DNA of 64,000 nt from Sphingomonas sp. HMP6 (GTDB lineage: Bacteria > Pseudomonadota > Alphaproteobacteria > Sphingomonadales > Sphingomonadaceae): assembly GCF_013374095.1 (NCBI RefSeq), contig NZ_AP022672.1:186001-250000 (forward strand), written 5' to 3'. A program made the translations under genes and the position numbers. Shown one piece after another: positions 18,870-29,609 of this stretch. A model generated the notes under the pieces. It was not told where the DNA came from. It was given only the letters and a program-made list of their open reading frames with translations, and made no database searches. How positions within the stretch are numbered: position 1 is the stretch's first letter; each line of letters starts with the position of its first letter.

Positions 18870-19817
18870 ATGGTCTCCCCGCAACTCTATCGCCGTGCGA
18901 TTCCCGCGGCCGCGCGGATCACGCGCTGGACGGCACGCGACGGCTGGATGCTGCGCCGATTCGACTGGCCGGTGCAGCGCCGCGTTCGCGGGCGAATGCT
19001 GTTTCTGGGCGGCCGCGGCGACATTTTCGAAAAGTATCTGGAGGCCTTCGCGCACTGGCACGCGCAAGGCTGGTCGATCACCTCGTTCGACTGGCGCGGC
19101 CAGGGCGGGTCTGGGCGATTGTCGCCAGATCCGCATGTCGGCCATGTCGACGACTTCAAGCTCTACGTCGACGACTTTCGCGATTTCTGGGCGCATTGGG
19201 TGACGGAAGGGCCCGGTCCGCATGTCGTCATGTGCCACTCGATGGGCGGTCATCTGGCGCTGCGCGCGCTGGTCGAAGGGGCGGCGATGCCCGATGCTGC
19301 GGTGTTCGTCGCACCGATGTTGGGTCTGCACAGCCCGCTTGGCTGGACGCTGGGCGAGCGGCTGGCGAGCGTGATGACCGCGCTTGGCAATCCGGCGCGA
19401 CCGGCCTGGCGCGGCAATGAGAAACCCGGGGCAACCGAGACGCGGCAAGCATTGCTGACGCATGACCCGGAGCGCTATGCTGACGAACTCTTCTGGCAAT
19501 CGTCCAAAGCAGAACTGCTGCTCGGCCCGCCGAGCTGGCGCTGGGTGGCGGAGGCGTTCACCTCGACCCGGCGTCTGCGCGGCGATTCGCGGCTGAAGAC
19601 GCTGTCGGTGCCGATTCTGATGCTGGTGGCGGATTGCGACAAGCTCGTCTCGCCCAAGGCGGCGTATCAGACTGCAGCGAAGCTGCCCGATGCGCAGATC
19701 GTTCGCTTCGGGCGGGAGGCGGCGCACGAATTGCTGCGTGAGGTGGATGCGGTGCGTAATCGCGTGATCGGCGAAATCGACGGTTTCCTGTCCGCTCGGG
19801 CGCCGGGGAGAGCATGA
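18870..19817 (+). CDS. alpha/beta hydrolase, lysophospholipase-like
   Basis: 315 aa, serine aminopeptidase S33/PldB-like fold. The nucleophile elbow reads CHSMGGHLAL (Ser near residue 126). The acid is probably the Asp in VADCDKLVSP near residue 258 and the catalytic His is in GREAAHELLRE near 284. SFDWRGQGGSGR is the typical oxyanion-side motif of this family. The stop overlaps the next start (ATGA), so it is co-expressed with the FAD oxidoreductase. Predicted substrates are monoacylglycerols or lysophospholipids (family inference). Confidence 0.87.
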   Translation: MVSPQLYRRAIPAAARITRWTARDGWMLRRFDWPVQRRVRGRMLFLGGRGDIFEKYLEAFAHWHAQGWSITSFDWRGQGGSGRLSPDPHVGHVDDFKLYVDDFRDFWAHWVTEGPGPHVVMCHSMGGHLALRALVEGAAMPDAAVFVAPMLGLHSPLGWTLGERLASVMTALGNPARPAWRGNEKPGATETRQALLTHDPERYADELFWQSSKAELLLGPPSWRWVAEAFTSTRRLRGDSRLKTLSVPILMLVADCDKLVSPKAAYQTAAKLPDAQIVRFGREAAHELLREVDAVRNRVIGEIDGFLSARAPGRA

Positions 19818-20911
19818 TGACGCGCTACGATATCGCCATCGTCGGGGCGGGCATGGCGGGCGCGAGCCTGGCGGCAGCGGTCGCGCCGCATGCGTCGGTC
19901 GTGCTGCTGGAGGCGGAGGAGCTGCCGGGCTATCACGCGACCGGGCGATCGGCGGCGTTCTGGTCCGAAAGCTATGGCGGGCCGGGGGTGCAGCCGCTGA
20001 CGACGGCGTCGGGCGCAGCGCTGCGCGACGGCGGGTTTCTCGAGGATCTCGGGTCGCTGCATATCGGTCGTGCGGCGGACGAAGCCGCGATCGAGGCGTT
20101 TCTGGGCGAGTTTGCAGGTTCAGGGGTAGAACTGCGGCAAGTCGATCCGCGGGCGTATATTCCGGGTCTGCGCGCCGAATGGACGCTCGGCGTCATGGAG
20201 CAGAGCAGCACATACATCGACGTGGCGGGGCTGCACGCGCGGTATTTGGCCGATGCGCGGCGCGCCGGGGCAACGCTGATGCTGTCGGCGCCGCTGCAGG
20301 CGGCGACGCATAGTGGTGATCGCTGGCAGATCACGACCGGAGCGGGGGCAGTGTCGGCGACGATCCTGGTCAATGCAGCCGGTGCCTGGGCCGATGAGGT
20401 CGCGCGCCGCGCCGATGTCGCACCGATCGGTATCACCGCGTACCGGCGCACGGTGGTGCAATTGGTAACCGATCCGGCCCCGCCCGCGACGATGCCGCAT
20501 ATCGCCGACATCGCCGGCAATTTCTATTTCAAGCCCGAGGCGGGCGGGCGGTTGTGGCTCAGCCCGCATGACGAAACCAAGGTCGAGCCCGGCGATGTCC
20601 AGCCCGAGGAAATCGACGTCGCCACCGCGATCGACCGGTTCGAACACGTCGTCGATTGGCGTATTACCAAGCTCGAGCGGCGCTGGGCGGGCTTGCGCAG
20701 CTTCGCGCTCGATCGTCTGCCCGTTTATGGCTTCGCGTCCGATTCGCCTGGATTTTTCTGGTGTGCGGGGCAGGGGGGGTTCGGCATCCAAACCGCGCCG
20801 GCGGCGGCTGCGCTTGCGGCGGCGGTGCTGTTGGGTTTGGCGCCCGATGAGAGCGTCGCCGGGATCGATCCGGCACGCTACGCGCCCGGGCGCTTCCACG
20901 CGCTGGCGTAA
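19814..20911 (+). CDS. FAD-dependent oxidoreductase, DAO family
   Basis: 365 aa. N-terminal dinucleotide-binding motif IAIVGAGMAGASLAAAVAP and the second strand ending VVLLEAEE, then TGRSAAFWSESYGG. ILVNAAGAWADEVARRA and the C-terminal GFASDSPGFFWCAGQGGFGI are characteristic of the D-amino-acid dehydrogenase/glycine oxidase (PF01266) family. The exact substrate cannot be read from sequence. It starts inside the hydrolase stop codon. Confidence 0.88.
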   Translation: MMTRYDIAIVGAGMAGASLAAAVAPHASVVLLEAEELPGYHATGRSAAFWSESYGGPGVQPLTTASGAALRDGGFLEDLGSLHIGRAADEAAIEAFLGEFAGSGVELRQVDPRAYIPGLRAEWTLGVMEQSSTYIDVAGLHARYLADARRAGATLMLSAPLQAATHSGDRWQITTGAGAVSATILVNAAGAWADEVARRADVAPIGITAYRRTVVQLVTDPAPPATMPHIADIAGNFYFKPEAGGRLWLSPHDETKVEPGDVQPEEIDVATAIDRFEHVVDWRITKLERRWAGLRSFALDRLPVYGFASDSPGFFWCAGQGGFGIQTAPAAAALAAAVLLGLAPDESVAGIDPARYAPGRFHALA

Positions 20912-20961
20912 CGATCCGCGCGGCGCTATCCTCGTGACACCCAACAACGCGGGAGGCCCGA

Positions 20962-21135
20962 ATGGCACATAAATTCGTGATCGAGCAGAACAAGACCGGT
21001 GAATACGTCGCCAAGTTCAAATACAATAGCGAGACGATCTTCTGGACCGAAGGCTATGCCAGCAAGGCCGGCGCAAAAAATGCGATCGAGTCAGTGCTGA
21101 AAAACGGCCCGGACGCTCCGGTCGAAGAAGCCTAA
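20962..21135 (+). CDS. DUF1508 (YegP-like) small protein
   Basis: 57 aa starting [19 protein letters not shown], one copy of the YegP/DUF1508 repeat: an edge strand with [39 protein letters not shown] is well placed before the ATG. Function of the family is unknown; E. coli YegP has two such repeats. It ends 4 nt into the convergent rnhA gene. Confidence 0.85.
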   Translation: MAHKFVIEQNKTGEYVAKFKYNSETIFWTEGYASKAGAKNAIESVLKNGPDAPVEEA

Positions 21136-21584
21136 CCGCGCCGCCCCGCCGCCACCGCGGCATCGCTCGCCAGCGTGTCTGCGCGTTCGTTGTCGGGGTG
21201 GCCGGCATGGCCCTTGACCCAGACCCATTCGATCCGGTGCGGTTTCGCCGCGTCGATCAGCCTTTGCCAGAGATCGGCATTCTTGACCGGCTGTTTCGCG
21301 GCGGTCTTCCAGCCGTTTTTCTGCCAGCCTTTGATCCATTTGGTCAGGCCGTCCATCACGTAACGGCTGTCGGTCGATAATGTGACATGGCACGGGCGCT
21401 TCAGCGCGTTGAGCCCCTCGATCGCCGCGGTCAGCTCCATGCGATTGTTGGTCGTGAGCAGCTCACCGCCCGACAATTCCTTCTCGGTTCCGCCCGAACG
21501 GATCAACGCGCCCCAGCCGCCGGGGCCGGGATTGCCCTTGCAGGCGCCATCGGTGGCGATTTCGATCTTGGTGAGTTCGGTCAT
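21132..21584 (-). CDS. rnhA: ribonuclease HI
   Basis: 150 aa. Cleaves the RNA strand of RNA-DNA hybrids. The active-site set is complete: D12 ([16 protein letters not shown]), E50 (NNRMELTA), D72 (STDSRYV), H126 (KGHAGH) and D136 (NERADTLA), each two residues later than in E. coli. The start at 21584 (MTELTKIEI) overlaps the thrB stop by 4 nt (ATGA), giving an ispH-thrB-rnhA operon. Confidence 0.96.
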   Translation of the reverse strand: MTELTKIEIATDGACKGNPGPGGWGALIRSGGTEKELSGGELLTTNNRMELTAAIEGLNALKRPCHVTLSTDSRYVMDGLTKWIKGWQKNGWKTAAKQPVKNADLWQRLIDAAKPHRIEWVWVKGHAGHPDNERADTLASDAAVAAGRRG

Positions 21585-22549
21585 GACAGCGTCTTTAACT
21601 TGGCAGCGAGGTTGGGGTCGTAGATTTTGACGCGTCGCCAGAAGGCGAGCGGGTCCTTGCGTGTCACCAGCGCATCGGCGGGGGTGTTGAGCCAATCCCA
21701 CGCGCGCGACAAAGTGAAGCGGATGCACGCGCCGACGGCGAGACCATTGAAGGCGGACAGTTCCTGCTCGGACAAAGGGAAGCTGCGGCCATAGCCGACG
21801 ATCAGCGCATCGCCGACGGCCGCGTCGAAGGTCGCGCCGCTCGGATCGAACGCCCAGGCGGCATGCATGACCGCCAGATCATACGTGCGGATGTCGGTGC
21901 AGGCGAAATAGAAGTCGATCAGCCCGCCGACCGTATCGCCGCGCATCAACACATTGTCCGGAAACAGATCGGCATGGATGGTCGACCGGGGCAGGGGAAC
22001 GCGCTCCCAAGTCGCGGCCACATCGGCGAGCGCGAAGGCCATATCGTGGTGCAGCCCGGGGGCGATCGCATCGAGATCGCTTCCACACCGGTCCAGCAGC
22101 GGTTGCCACGTTGCAGAACCCATCGAATTAGCGCGATCGAGCGGAAAATCGGCCAGCGCCACGTGCATTTCGCCCAGCGCCGTGCCCGCAGCCAGCGCTT
22201 GTACGGGCGTTGGATGCGTGACCGAAACGCCAGGAAGGAACTGGATCAGGCACGCTGGCCGCCCCTCAAGCGTCTGGATCGCCACGCCATCCCGGTCCTT
22301 GATCGCAGGCGGCACCGGGCACCCGCGCACCGCGAGATGATCGAGCAGTGCCATGAAATAGGGCAAGTCGCCGCCGTCTACCCGCTTCTCGTACAGCGTC
22401 AGGATAAACCGCCCGGCAGTCGTATCGACCAGGTAGTTGGTGTTCTCGACCCCCTCGGCGATGCCCTTGGCCGACACCAACTCGCCGACGTCATAGCGCG
22501 CGAGAAAACCGGCCAGAATCTCGGCCGAGACAGGCGTGTAGACGGCCAT
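21581..22549 (-). CDS. thrB: homoserine kinase, APH-fold type
   Basis: 322 aa. Phosphorylates homoserine in threonine biosynthesis. It is the alphaproteobacterial ThrB of the aminoglycoside-phosphotransferase fold, not the GHMP type. Motifs: [11 protein letters not shown] near residue 34, the catalytic loop [16 protein letters not shown] near residue 190, and the metal-binding [11 protein letters not shown] near 209. Four nt after ispH and overlapping rnhA. Confidence 0.94.
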   Translation of the reverse strand: MAVYTPVSAEILAGFLARYDVGELVSAKGIAEGVENTNYLVDTTAGRFILTLYEKRVDGGDLPYFMALLDHLAVRGCPVPPAIKDRDGVAIQTLEGRPACLIQFLPGVSVTHPTPVQALAAGTALGEMHVALADFPLDRANSMGSATWQPLLDRCGSDLDAIAPGLHHDMAFALADVAATWERVPLPRSTIHADLFPDNVLMRGDTVGGLIDFYFACTDIRTYDLAVMHAAWAFDPSGATFDAAVGDALIVGYGRSFPLSEQELSAFNGLAVGACIRFTLSRAWDWLNTPADALVTRKDPLAFWRRVKIYDPNLAAKLKTLS

Positions 22550-22552
22550 GGA

Positions 22553-23512
22553 TCAGGCGGCGATTTCGAGCCCGCGGGGCAATTTGAACGAAATCGTCTC
22601 GCGCTTGGTCTCGACTTCCCGCTCGGTAATCTCGAAGCGCTCGGCGAGACGATCGACCAGTTCGCGCACCAGCACTTCAGGCGCGGAGGCACCGGCGGTA
22701 ATGCCGAGCGTGGTCACGCCTTCGAGGAAGGTCCAATCGAGCTCGTCCGCGCGCTGGATCAGCCGTGCGGGCGTGCCCTCGCGTTCCGCAACTTCGACCA
22801 AGCGCACCGAATTGGAAGAGTTTGGCGCGCCGATCACCAGCAGGGCCTCGCACGCATGCGCGATCGCCTTCACCGCACTCTGGCGGTTGGAGGTGGCGTA
22901 GCAAATGTCTTCGCCGCGTGGCCCCTGGATCGTCGGGAAGCGGCGCTTGAGCGTGGCCACCACCTCGGCGGTGTCATCCATCGACAGCGTGGTTTGGGTG
23001 AGGAAGGCGAGATTGTCTGGATCGACAGGTACGAACTTCTCCGCATCCTCTACGGTCTCGACCAGCGACATCGCGCCTTCGGGTACCTGGCCGAAGGTAC
23101 CGATCACCTCTGGATGACCGACATGGCCGATGAACAGGATATGGCGTCCTGCTTCGACCTGCCGTTCCGCCTCGCGGTGAACCTTGGAGACGAGCGGGCA
23201 GGTGGCATCGAAAAAGGCGAGGCCGCGTTCGGTCGCCTTGTCCGGGACCGCTTTGGGCACGCCGTGCGCCGAGAACACCACGGGTACGCCGTCGGGCACC
23301 TCGTCCAATTCCTCGACGAACACCGCGCCCTTGTCGCGCAGCATGTCCACGACGAAGCGGTTGTGGACGATTTCATGGCGCACATAGACCGGAGCGCCGA
23401 ATTTCTCGATCGCGAGTTCTACAATCTGAATGGCACGATCGACGCCGGCGCAGAAACCGCGCGGGGCGGCGATGATCAAGGAGAGGGGCGGCTTTTGCGG
23501 GGTAAGCATCAC
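22553..23512 (-). CDS. ispH: 4-hydroxy-3-methylbut-2-enyl diphosphate reductase
   Basis: 319 aa. The last enzyme of the MEP isoprenoid pathway, an iron-sulfur reductase making IPP and DMAPP. The three cluster cysteines are C21 (GFCAGVDRA), C105 ([12 protein letters not shown]) and C204 ([11 protein letters not shown]). [20 protein letters not shown] and the QTTLSMDDT segment are also present. It heads the ispH-thrB-rnhA operon. Confidence 0.96.
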   Translation of the reverse strand: MMLTPQKPPLSLIIAAPRGFCAGVDRAIQIVELAIEKFGAPVYVRHEIVHNRFVVDMLRDKGAVFVEELDEVPDGVPVVFSAHGVPKAVPDKATERGLAFFDATCPLVSKVHREAERQVEAGRHILFIGHVGHPEVIGTFGQVPEGAMSLVETVEDAEKFVPVDPDNLAFLTQTTLSMDDTAEVVATLKRRFPTIQGPRGEDICYATSNRQSAVKAIAHACEALLVIGAPNSSNSVRLVEVAEREGTPARLIQRADELDWTFLEGVTTLGITAGASAPEVLVRELVDRLAERFEITEREVETKRETISFKLPRGLEIAA

Positions 23513-23648
23513 AGCGACAGCTCTACGCGATTGCTTGCGTAGGCGAAAGCCGCTTCCTATGGTGCGTCAGCGCCTGCGCAATAAATCCTTACACGGGTGA
23601 TTTCGCGTGCGCGACAAAGCCCTTTTGCATGACAAGGTACGTAACCCC

Positions 23649-24305
23649 GTGACAGTCCGGAAATCGACCATCGCCGCTTCAGCGTTTTTGCTGGCGGCAG
23701 GCTCCTTGCTTGGTGCGTGCAAGACGACGGGTGAACTCGACGAATCGGGCGGTATCACCGCGGTGCGCACCGCCTGCCCGACCGTTGCGATTCCTGCATC
23801 GACCGGTGACGTTACTGTGTTCGATCCCGCGACCAGCCGCGACGCCAGCGCGGTCGATGTCACGGCGGTGCTGACCAAGCTGCGGTCGATCTGCACCGAT
23901 TCAGGCGACGACATCCTGACCACGGTGACCTTCTCCGTCGAAGGCCGCAGGTCCCGGACCGAGGGTGCGCGCGACGTGACCTTGCCCTATTTCGTCACCG
24001 TCGTGCAGGGCGGCAGCGCGGTGATCGCCAAGCGGATCGGCCGCGCCACGCTGCATTTCGAACCCGGGCAGGCCCGCGCCAGCGTGCAGGGCACCGGCAG
24101 CGCGACGGTATCGCGCGCTGCCGCGACACTATCGCCCGAAGTGCGCAAGACGCTGACCGAGAAGCGCCGCGCGGGTGACCAGGAAGCGGCGGTCGATCCG
24201 CTGTCGCGCCCTGAAATTCGTGCAGCCGTGCTGCGCTCGACCTTCGAAGCGCTGGTTGGGTTCCAGCTCACTAGTGAGCAGTTGAAATATAACGCCACGC
24301 GCTAA
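23649..24305 (+). CDS. hypothetical lipoprotein
   Basis: 218 aa from a GTG at 23649 (VTVRKSTIAASAFLLAAG), giving a typical lipoprotein signal with lipobox LLGAC (Cys near residue 21). A longer frame from 23607 has no better ribosome site. The mature protein contains an FTVEGRRSRTEGARDVTLPYFVTVV-like strand-rich region and a polar C-terminal helix. No enzymatic motif recognised. It lies divergent from ispH and directly upstream of the glycine riboswitch. Confidence 0.7.
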   Translation: MTVRKSTIAASAFLLAAGSLLGACKTTGELDESGGITAVRTACPTVAIPASTGDVTVFDPATSRDASAVDVTAVLTKLRSICTDSGDDILTTVTFSVEGRRSRTEGARDVTLPYFVTVVQGGSAVIAKRIGRATLHFEPGQARASVQGTGSATVSRAAATLSPEVRKTLTEKRRAGDQEAAVDPLSRPEIRAAVLRSTFEALVGFQLTSEQLKYNATR

Positions 24306-24312
24306 TGCGCCG

Positions 24313-24341
24313 TTGACTCGCTTGCTGCACCGCGTCAAACC
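24313..24341 (+). promoter_or_regulatory. candidate promoter of the gcv operon
   Basis: TTGACT at 24313-24318 is a good -35 element. The -10 is weak (TCAAAC or CAAACC, 16-17 nt downstream). It would start transcription about 30 nt before the riboswitch, just after the lipoprotein stop. Prediction only. Confidence 0.35.
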
Positions 24342-24374
24342 CTCGGGCGTCGATGCGGGGTAACTCGCATAGGC

Positions 24375-24570
24375 ACGCGCGGGAGAGTTTCCGACCTTCG
24401 GGTCGGGACGCCGAAGGAGCAACCGCCCCGGAATCTCTCAGGCCACCGGACCGCGCGGGCTATCGACACTCTGGAAAGCGCACCCGCTCGCTGAGCGGGG
24501 GCCACCGAAGGGGTAAGCCGAGTCCGCTCGGTCAAAGCTCTCAGGTTCCCGTGACAGAGGGGGCGGCGAT
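24375..24570 (+). promoter_or_regulatory. tandem glycine riboswitch
   Basis: Two consecutive glycine aptamers lie upstream of gcvT. The first has GCGGGAGAG (24379-24387), GCCGAAGGAGCAA (from 24410) and AATCTCTCAGGC (from 24432), with a closing ACTCTGG. The second has GCCACCGAAGGGGTAAG and AAAGCTCTCAGGTTCCCGTGACAGAGGGG (split across 24535-24562). These are the conserved gcvT-motif cores. Downstream, GGCGGC near 24562 and GCCGC near 24593, with CACG/CGTG between, could form a hairpin acting as the expression platform, but no T-run follows. Expected to switch the glycine-cleavage operon on when glycine is high. Confidence 0.95.
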
Positions 24571-24627
24571 GCAGGCACGTTAACAGCGTGATGCCGCGCC
24601 GTGAACCTCGCCACGGAAGGCCTTTGC

Positions 24628-25875
24628 ATGAGCGACACCGAAACCCTGAACGCGGATGGCGACGAGATCGCAACCGAGACGTTGCCGCTCGACGCATGGC
24701 ACCGCGCGCGCGGTGGCCGCATGGTCGAATTCGCCGGCTATCACATGCCCGTGCAATATGAAGGCATCATGGCCGAGCATCTGTGGGTGCGCGAGTCGGC
24801 CGGGCTGTTCGACGTTAGCCACATGGGCCAATTGGTTTTTCGCGCCGAGGGGCGGGTCGATGTCGTCGCCGCGCTCGAGGGGTTGCTGCCTGCCGATATC
24901 GCCGGGCTGGGTGAAGGAAAGCAGCGCTATTCGCTCCTGCTCGCCGAAGATGGCGGCATTCTCGATGATTTGATGGTGACGCGCCTTCCGCTGGCACACC
25001 CGTTTGCCGCGCTTGAGGAAGAGGGTGTCTCTGAGCCGACCGGCTGGTCGCCGCTGGACGGCGACACGCCCGATCTCGACAGCCCGCAATTCTACATGGT
25101 CGTCAACGGCGCGACCAAGATCGACGACATCGCACATCTGCTCGAATTCCTGCCCGACGGGATCGCGATCAATCATCTCGAAGATCAGGCCTTGCTGGCA
25201 CTGCAAGGGCCGAAGGCGATCGATGCGATGGCGCGGCTGGTGCCGGGTGTGGCGGATTTGGTGTTTATGACGGCGGGCGCGTTCGAGTGGAACGGCGTGC
25301 CGCTGTGGATCAGCCGCTCGGGCTATACCGGCGAGGACGGGTTCGAGATTTCGGTTGCGGCCGAGCAGGTCGAGGCGCTGGCCGACGCGCTGACCGCAGA
25401 GCCCGAGGTCAAGCCGATCGGCCTTGGCGCGCGCGATTCGCTGCGGTTGGAGGCGGGGTTGCCGCTGTACGGGCATGATCTCGATCCGGAAACGACGCCG
25501 GTCCAGGCCGATCTCGGCTTCGCTTTGTCGAAGCGGCGTCGTGAGGAGGGCGATTTCATGGGTGCGACGCCGATCCTGGCCGAACGCGCTGCGGGTGCCG
25601 AGCGTAAGCGTGTCGGTTTGCTGATCGAAGGGCGCCAGCCCGTCCGCGAAGGCGCTACCGTCGTCGATGCTGCGGGCGCGGACATCGGCCGCGTCACTAG
25701 CGGCGGCTTCGCGCCGAGCGTCGGCGCGGCGATCGCCATGGCCTATGTGCCGACCGCGCTGTCTGCCCCCGGCACCACGATCCATCTTTCGCAACGCGGT
25801 AAGGTCCATAGTGCGACCGTCACCGCAATGCCTTTCATCCCCCACCGCTACGTCCGTGCAGGAGGCGCACAATGA
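24628..25875 (+). CDS. gcvT: aminomethyltransferase (glycine cleavage T protein)
   Basis: 415 aa. Transfers the methylene group from aminomethyl-lipoyl-GcvH to tetrahydrofolate. ATG at 24628 has GGAAGG seven nt upstream. Conserved blocks: [59 protein letters not shown] and [16 protein letters not shown]. It is longer than the usual 365-375 aa, largely because of an acidic, Pro-containing insert near residues 125-150 ([20 protein letters not shown]). The stop overlaps gcvH (ATGA). Confidence 0.96.
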   Translation: MSDTETLNADGDEIATETLPLDAWHRARGGRMVEFAGYHMPVQYEGIMAEHLWVRESAGLFDVSHMGQLVFRAEGRVDVVAALEGLLPADIAGLGEGKQRYSLLLAEDGGILDDLMVTRLPLAHPFAALEEEGVSEPTGWSPLDGDTPDLDSPQFYMVVNGATKIDDIAHLLEFLPDGIAINHLEDQALLALQGPKAIDAMARLVPGVADLVFMTAGAFEWNGVPLWISRSGYTGEDGFEISVAAEQVEALADALTAEPEVKPIGLGARDSLRLEAGLPLYGHDLDPETTPVQADLGFALSKRRREEGDFMGATPILAERAAGAERKRVGLLIEGRQPVREGATVVDAAGADIGRVTSGGFAPSVGAAIAMAYVPTALSAPGTTIHLSQRGKVHSATVTAMPFIPHRYVRAGGAQ

Positions 25876-26243
25876 GCCGTTATTTCACCGAAGATCATGA
25901 ATGGGTCGATGTCGATGGGGACATCGGCATCGTCGGCATTTCCGAATATGCGCAGGAGCAGCTCGGCGACATCGTGTTCGTTGACGTGCCCGAGGAAGGC
26001 AAAGAACTGGCCAAGGGCGACGAGGCCGCCGTGGTCGAATCGGTCAAGGCCGCATCGGACGTCTATTCGCCGGTGTCGGGTACCGTGATCGAGGCCAATG
26101 CGGCGCTCGGCGATACGCCTGGGCTGGTCAATGAAGATCCTGAGGGAGACGGCTGGTTCTACAAGCTGACGCTCTCCGATCCCGATGAGCTGAACGAGCT
26201 GATGGACGAGATCGCGTACCAGGCGTTCGTCGCGAAGCTTTGA
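25872..26243 (+). CDS. gcvH: glycine cleavage system H protein
   Basis: 123 aa lipoyl carrier shuttling the aminomethyl intermediate between P, T and L proteins. [33 protein letters not shown] is diagnostic in parts; the lipoylated lysine is K59 in [17 protein letters not shown]. Starts within the gcvT stop and its own TGA overlaps the next ATG (TGATG). Confidence 0.97.
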   Translation: MSRYFTEDHEWVDVDGDIGIVGISEYAQEQLGDIVFVDVPEEGKELAKGDEAAVVESVKAASDVYSPVSGTVIEANAALGDTPGLVNEDPEGDGWFYKLTLSDPDELNELMDEIAYQAFVAKL

Positions 26244-26647
26244 TGCTGCTTGCAGGTGTCTTGCTTGCGCTGATTGCTCCGCCGGGGGGCGATACGAGCG
26301 CGTGTCGCGAAAACCCCTGCGGCGTCACCGAGGTTCTGCCAAATATCCTCGCTTGGGATGGGCGAATTGTCCGTGTCCGGGGATGGCTGCGATGTCCTGG
26401 CAACTTCACCTGTCAGTTGGAGCCCAGCGCAACGCCAGATTACGAACACTCCGCCACGATCGATTACGTGAAGGCGATGGAGCCAAAGCTCAAGGCCTTG
26501 AACGGCGCGCAAATCGTCTTGCTTGCACGCGTAACCGCTCAATGTTCCGGCGAGGAAATTTGTACTGACCGTGGCCCCGAACTGATCCCGCTTCGTATCG
26601 AGCGGGTGCTCGACCGACCCAAGCCCCCAGCAAAGAAGGCGTCTTAA
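26243..26647 (+). CDS. exported Cys-rich protein inside the gcv operon, function unknown
   Basis: 134 aa starting [20 protein letters not shown], a short signal peptide. The mature part has six cysteines ([23 protein letters not shown]), enough for three disulfides. Strand-like stretches [12 protein letters not shown] and [10 protein letters not shown] suggest a small beta barrel, possibly OB-like (inference). It is tightly coupled on both sides: it starts on the gcvH stop (TGATG) and its TAA overlaps the gcvPA ATG (TAATG). No known glycine-cleavage component looks like this. Confidence 0.72.
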   Translation: MLLAGVLLALIAPPGGDTSACRENPCGVTEVLPNILAWDGRIVRVRGWLRCPGNFTCQLEPSATPDYEHSATIDYVKAMEPKLKALNGAQIVLLARVTAQCSGEEICTDRGPELIPLRIERVLDRPKPPAKKAS

Positions 26648-28005
26648 TGCGCTATCTACCCCTTACCCAGTCCGACCGCGATGCCATGCTTGGCGTGATC
26701 GGTGTCGCCACGATCGATGATCTGTTCGTCGACGTGCCCGAAGCCGCGCGGCTCGACGGGCCGATCCACGGTTTGCCGATGCACGCGAGCGAAATGGCGG
26801 TCGAACGCCACATGACAAAGCTCGCGCGGCAGAATCTGACCGCAGGGGAGGTTCCGTTCTTCCTCGGCTGCGGCGCGTACAAGCATCATGTGCCGGCCTC
26901 GGTCGACCATCTGATCCAGCGCGGCGAATTCCTCACCGCCTACACGCCGTATCAGCCCGAAATCGCGCAGGGCACGTTGCAGATGCTGTTCGAATTCCAG
27001 ACGCAAGTCGCGCGGCTGCTCGGGACCGATGTCGCCAACGCGTCGATGTATGACGGGTCGACCGCCTGCTGGGAGGCGATCGGCATGGCACGGCGCATCA
27101 CCAAGCGCGGCAAGGCGCTTTTGTCGTCGGGGCTGCACCCGCATTACGTCTCGGTCGCCAAGACGATGGCGAAGTTTACAGGCGATGCGCTGGAGACGTC
27201 CGCTCCAACGCTCGGTCCCGACACCGACATCGACGCGCTGATCGCGGCGATCGATTCGGACACGTCGTGCGTCGTGGTGCAATATCCCGACATTCTCGGC
27301 CGCATCGCCGATCTCAAGCCGCTCGCCGATGCCTGCCACGCGCAAAAGGCGCTGCTGATCGCAGTGGTGACCGAGCCGGTCGCCTTGGGCGCGATCAAAT
27401 CGCCCGGGGAGATGGATGCCGATATCGTGGTGGGCGAGGGGCAGTCGCTCGGCGTCGGTCTGCAATTCGGCGGGCCGTATGTCGGCCTTTTCGGCTGCAA
27501 GGAAAAATATGTTCGCCAGATGCCAGGCCGGCTTTGCGGCGAGACGGTCGATGCCGATGGTCGGCGCGGTTTCGTGCTGACGCTGAGCACGCGCGAGCAG
27601 CATATCCGCCGCGAGAAGGCGACGTCGAACATCTGCACCAATTCCGGCCTGTGCGCGCTGGCGTTCTCGATCCACATGACGCTGCTGGGCGAGGCTGGTT
27701 TGCGGCAGTTGGCGACGATCAACCACGCCGGTGCGGTCTCTGCCGCAAAGCGGTTGCGCCAGGTTCCGGGGGTCGAGCTCGTCACACCCGCATTCTTCAA
27801 CGAATTCACGCTGAAACTGCCAAAGGAAGCGCGCCCGGTCGTGCGCACTCTGGCCGACCGCGGCATTCTGGCGGGTGTCTCGCTCGGGCGGCTGTATCCG
27901 GGCGAGCCTAAGCTCGCCAACGGTCTCGTCGTCGCGGTGACCGAGACGACCTCGGCGGAGGATGTTGAAACCCTTGCCACCGCACTCCAGGAGATACTGG
28001 CATGA
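26647..28005 (+). CDS. gcvPA: glycine dehydrogenase (decarboxylating) subunit 1
   Basis: 452 aa. The N-terminal half of P protein in species with a split enzyme; decarboxylates glycine with PLP together with subunit 2. Typical blocks are [52 protein letters not shown] (in pieces), [10 protein letters not shown] and SLGRLYP near the C-terminus. Its last four bases overlap gcvPB. Confidence 0.96.
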   Translation: MRYLPLTQSDRDAMLGVIGVATIDDLFVDVPEAARLDGPIHGLPMHASEMAVERHMTKLARQNLTAGEVPFFLGCGAYKHHVPASVDHLIQRGEFLTAYTPYQPEIAQGTLQMLFEFQTQVARLLGTDVANASMYDGSTACWEAIGMARRITKRGKALLSSGLHPHYVSVAKTMAKFTGDALETSAPTLGPDTDIDALIAAIDSDTSCVVVQYPDILGRIADLKPLADACHAQKALLIAVVTEPVALGAIKSPGEMDADIVVGEGQSLGVGLQFGGPYVGLFGCKEKYVRQMPGRLCGETVDADGRRGFVLTLSTREQHIRREKATSNICTNSGLCALAFSIHMTLLGEAGLRQLATINHAGAVSAAKRLRQVPGVELVTPAFFNEFTLKLPKEARPVVRTLADRGILAGVSLGRLYPGEPKLANGLVVAVTETTSAEDVETLATALQEILA

Positions 28006-29579
28006 GCATCAATGCAAGTGGATGGCGCCCCGAAGCGCCGACTTCGAGTGGCAAGCCGAGCCCGACCACGACCGGCAACAAGGCGCTGATGCTGGAAGAA
28101 GCGCTGATCTTCGAGATTGGTGACCTGACCACGACGGGGGTGGATTTCGAGGCCTTTGGCGCTTCTGCGCAGGAGAACACGCTGGCCGGGCTGGAACGAT
28201 CGCAGCCGATCGGCCTGCCGGGCCTCTCCGAGCCAGAAACGGTGCGCCATTACACGCGCCTGTCGCGGCAGAATTACGGCATCGACCTGGGCTTTTTCCC
28301 GCTCGGCAGTTGCACGATGAAGCACAATCCCCGCCTCAACGAGAAGATGGCGCGGCTCCCCGGCTTTGCAGACATCCATCCGCTCCAGCCCGTTGATACC
28401 GTGCAGGGCGCGCTCGGCGTGATCAATGAACTTGCGACGTGGCTGATTACGCTGACCGGAATGTATGGCGTGGCAATGACGCCGAAAGCCGGGGCGCATG
28501 GTGAGCTTTGCGGGATGCTGTGCATCAAGGCGGCACTCGATGCGCGGGGGGAGGGGCATCGCAAGGTCGTGCTCGTGCCGGAAAGCGCACATGGCACGAA
28601 CCCCGCGACCGCAGCCTTTGCGGGCTATACGGTCGAGGATATTCCCGCGACCGCAGAGGGCCGCGTGGATACAGCGGCGCTACTCGCGCGGCTCGGCCCC
28701 GATGTCGCGGCGGTGATGATCACCAACCCCAACACGTGTGGCTTGTTCGAGCGCGACATGAAGGTCATTTCTGACGCGGTCCATGCGGCCGGCGGTTTCG
28801 TCTATTGCGACGGCGCGAACTTCAACGCGATCGTCGGGCGCGTGCGGCCGGGCGATCTCGGTATCGATGCGATGCACATCAACCTGCACAAGACCTTTTC
28901 TACCCCGCACGGCGGCGGCGGGCCAGGCTCGGGCCCCGTGGTGTTGTCGGAGGCGCTGGCGCCATTTGGCCCGCTGCCCTTCACCACGCGGATGCCGGAC
29001 GGGCATATCGCGCTGATCGAGGAGGAAACCGCGGGCAACGACCATCCCCATACTTTCGGCCGGATGTGCGCCTTCCACGGCCAGATGGGCATGTTCACGC
29101 GCGCACTGACCTACATTCTCAGCCACGGCGCGGATGGCCTCCGGCAAGTGGCGGAGGATGCCGTGCTCAACGCCAATTATATCCTGCGCAGCCTGGAAAA
29201 CACGCTGGAAGCGCCGTTCGGTGGATCGGGTCCGTGCATGCATGAGGCGTTGTTCTCGGACAATGGCGTTGCCGACGGCTTCTCGACGATCGACATCGCC
29301 AAGGGGCTGATCGACGAAGGCTTCCACCCGATGACGATGTACTTCCCGCTGGTGGTTCACGGCGCGATGCTGATCGAGCCGACGGAGACCGAGTCGAAGG
29401 CCGCCCTCGACCAGTTCATTCTCGCGCTACAGTCGGTTGCGGAGCGGGCAAAGGCGGGCGACGTCAGCCTGAAATCGGCGCCGCACTTCGCGCCGCGCAG
29501 CCGCCTCGACGAAACTCTGGCGGCGCGCAGACCGGTGCTGGTGTGGAAGGACCCCGAACTGGCGCAGGCGGCGGAGTAA
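28002..29579 (+). CDS. gcvPB: glycine dehydrogenase (decarboxylating) subunit 2
   Basis: 525 aa PLP-binding half of the split P protein. [38 protein letters not shown] and the PLP lysine at residue 297 in [20 protein letters not shown] are all present. The C-terminus carries [19 protein letters not shown]. Last gene of the riboswitch-controlled operon (gcvT, gcvH, exported protein, gcvPA, gcvPB). No lpd gene is nearby. Confidence 0.97.
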   Translation: MSINASGWRPEAPTSSGKPSPTTTGNKALMLEEALIFEIGDLTTTGVDFEAFGASAQENTLAGLERSQPIGLPGLSEPETVRHYTRLSRQNYGIDLGFFPLGSCTMKHNPRLNEKMARLPGFADIHPLQPVDTVQGALGVINELATWLITLTGMYGVAMTPKAGAHGELCGMLCIKAALDARGEGHRKVVLVPESAHGTNPATAAFAGYTVEDIPATAEGRVDTAALLARLGPDVAAVMITNPNTCGLFERDMKVISDAVHAAGGFVYCDGANFNAIVGRVRPGDLGIDAMHINLHKTFSTPHGGGGPGSGPVVLSEALAPFGPLPFTTRMPDGHIALIEEETAGNDHPHTFGRMCAFHGQMGMFTRALTYILSHGADGLRQVAEDAVLNANYILRSLENTLEAPFGGSGPCMHEALFSDNGVADGFSTIDIAKGLIDEGFHPMTMYFPLVVHGAMLIEPTETESKAALDQFILALQSVAERAKAGDVSLKSAPHFAPRSRLDETLAARRPVLVWKDPELAQAAE

Positions 29580-29609
29580 GATGGCGCGAATTGGTCCGGC
29601 AGTGCGGCT

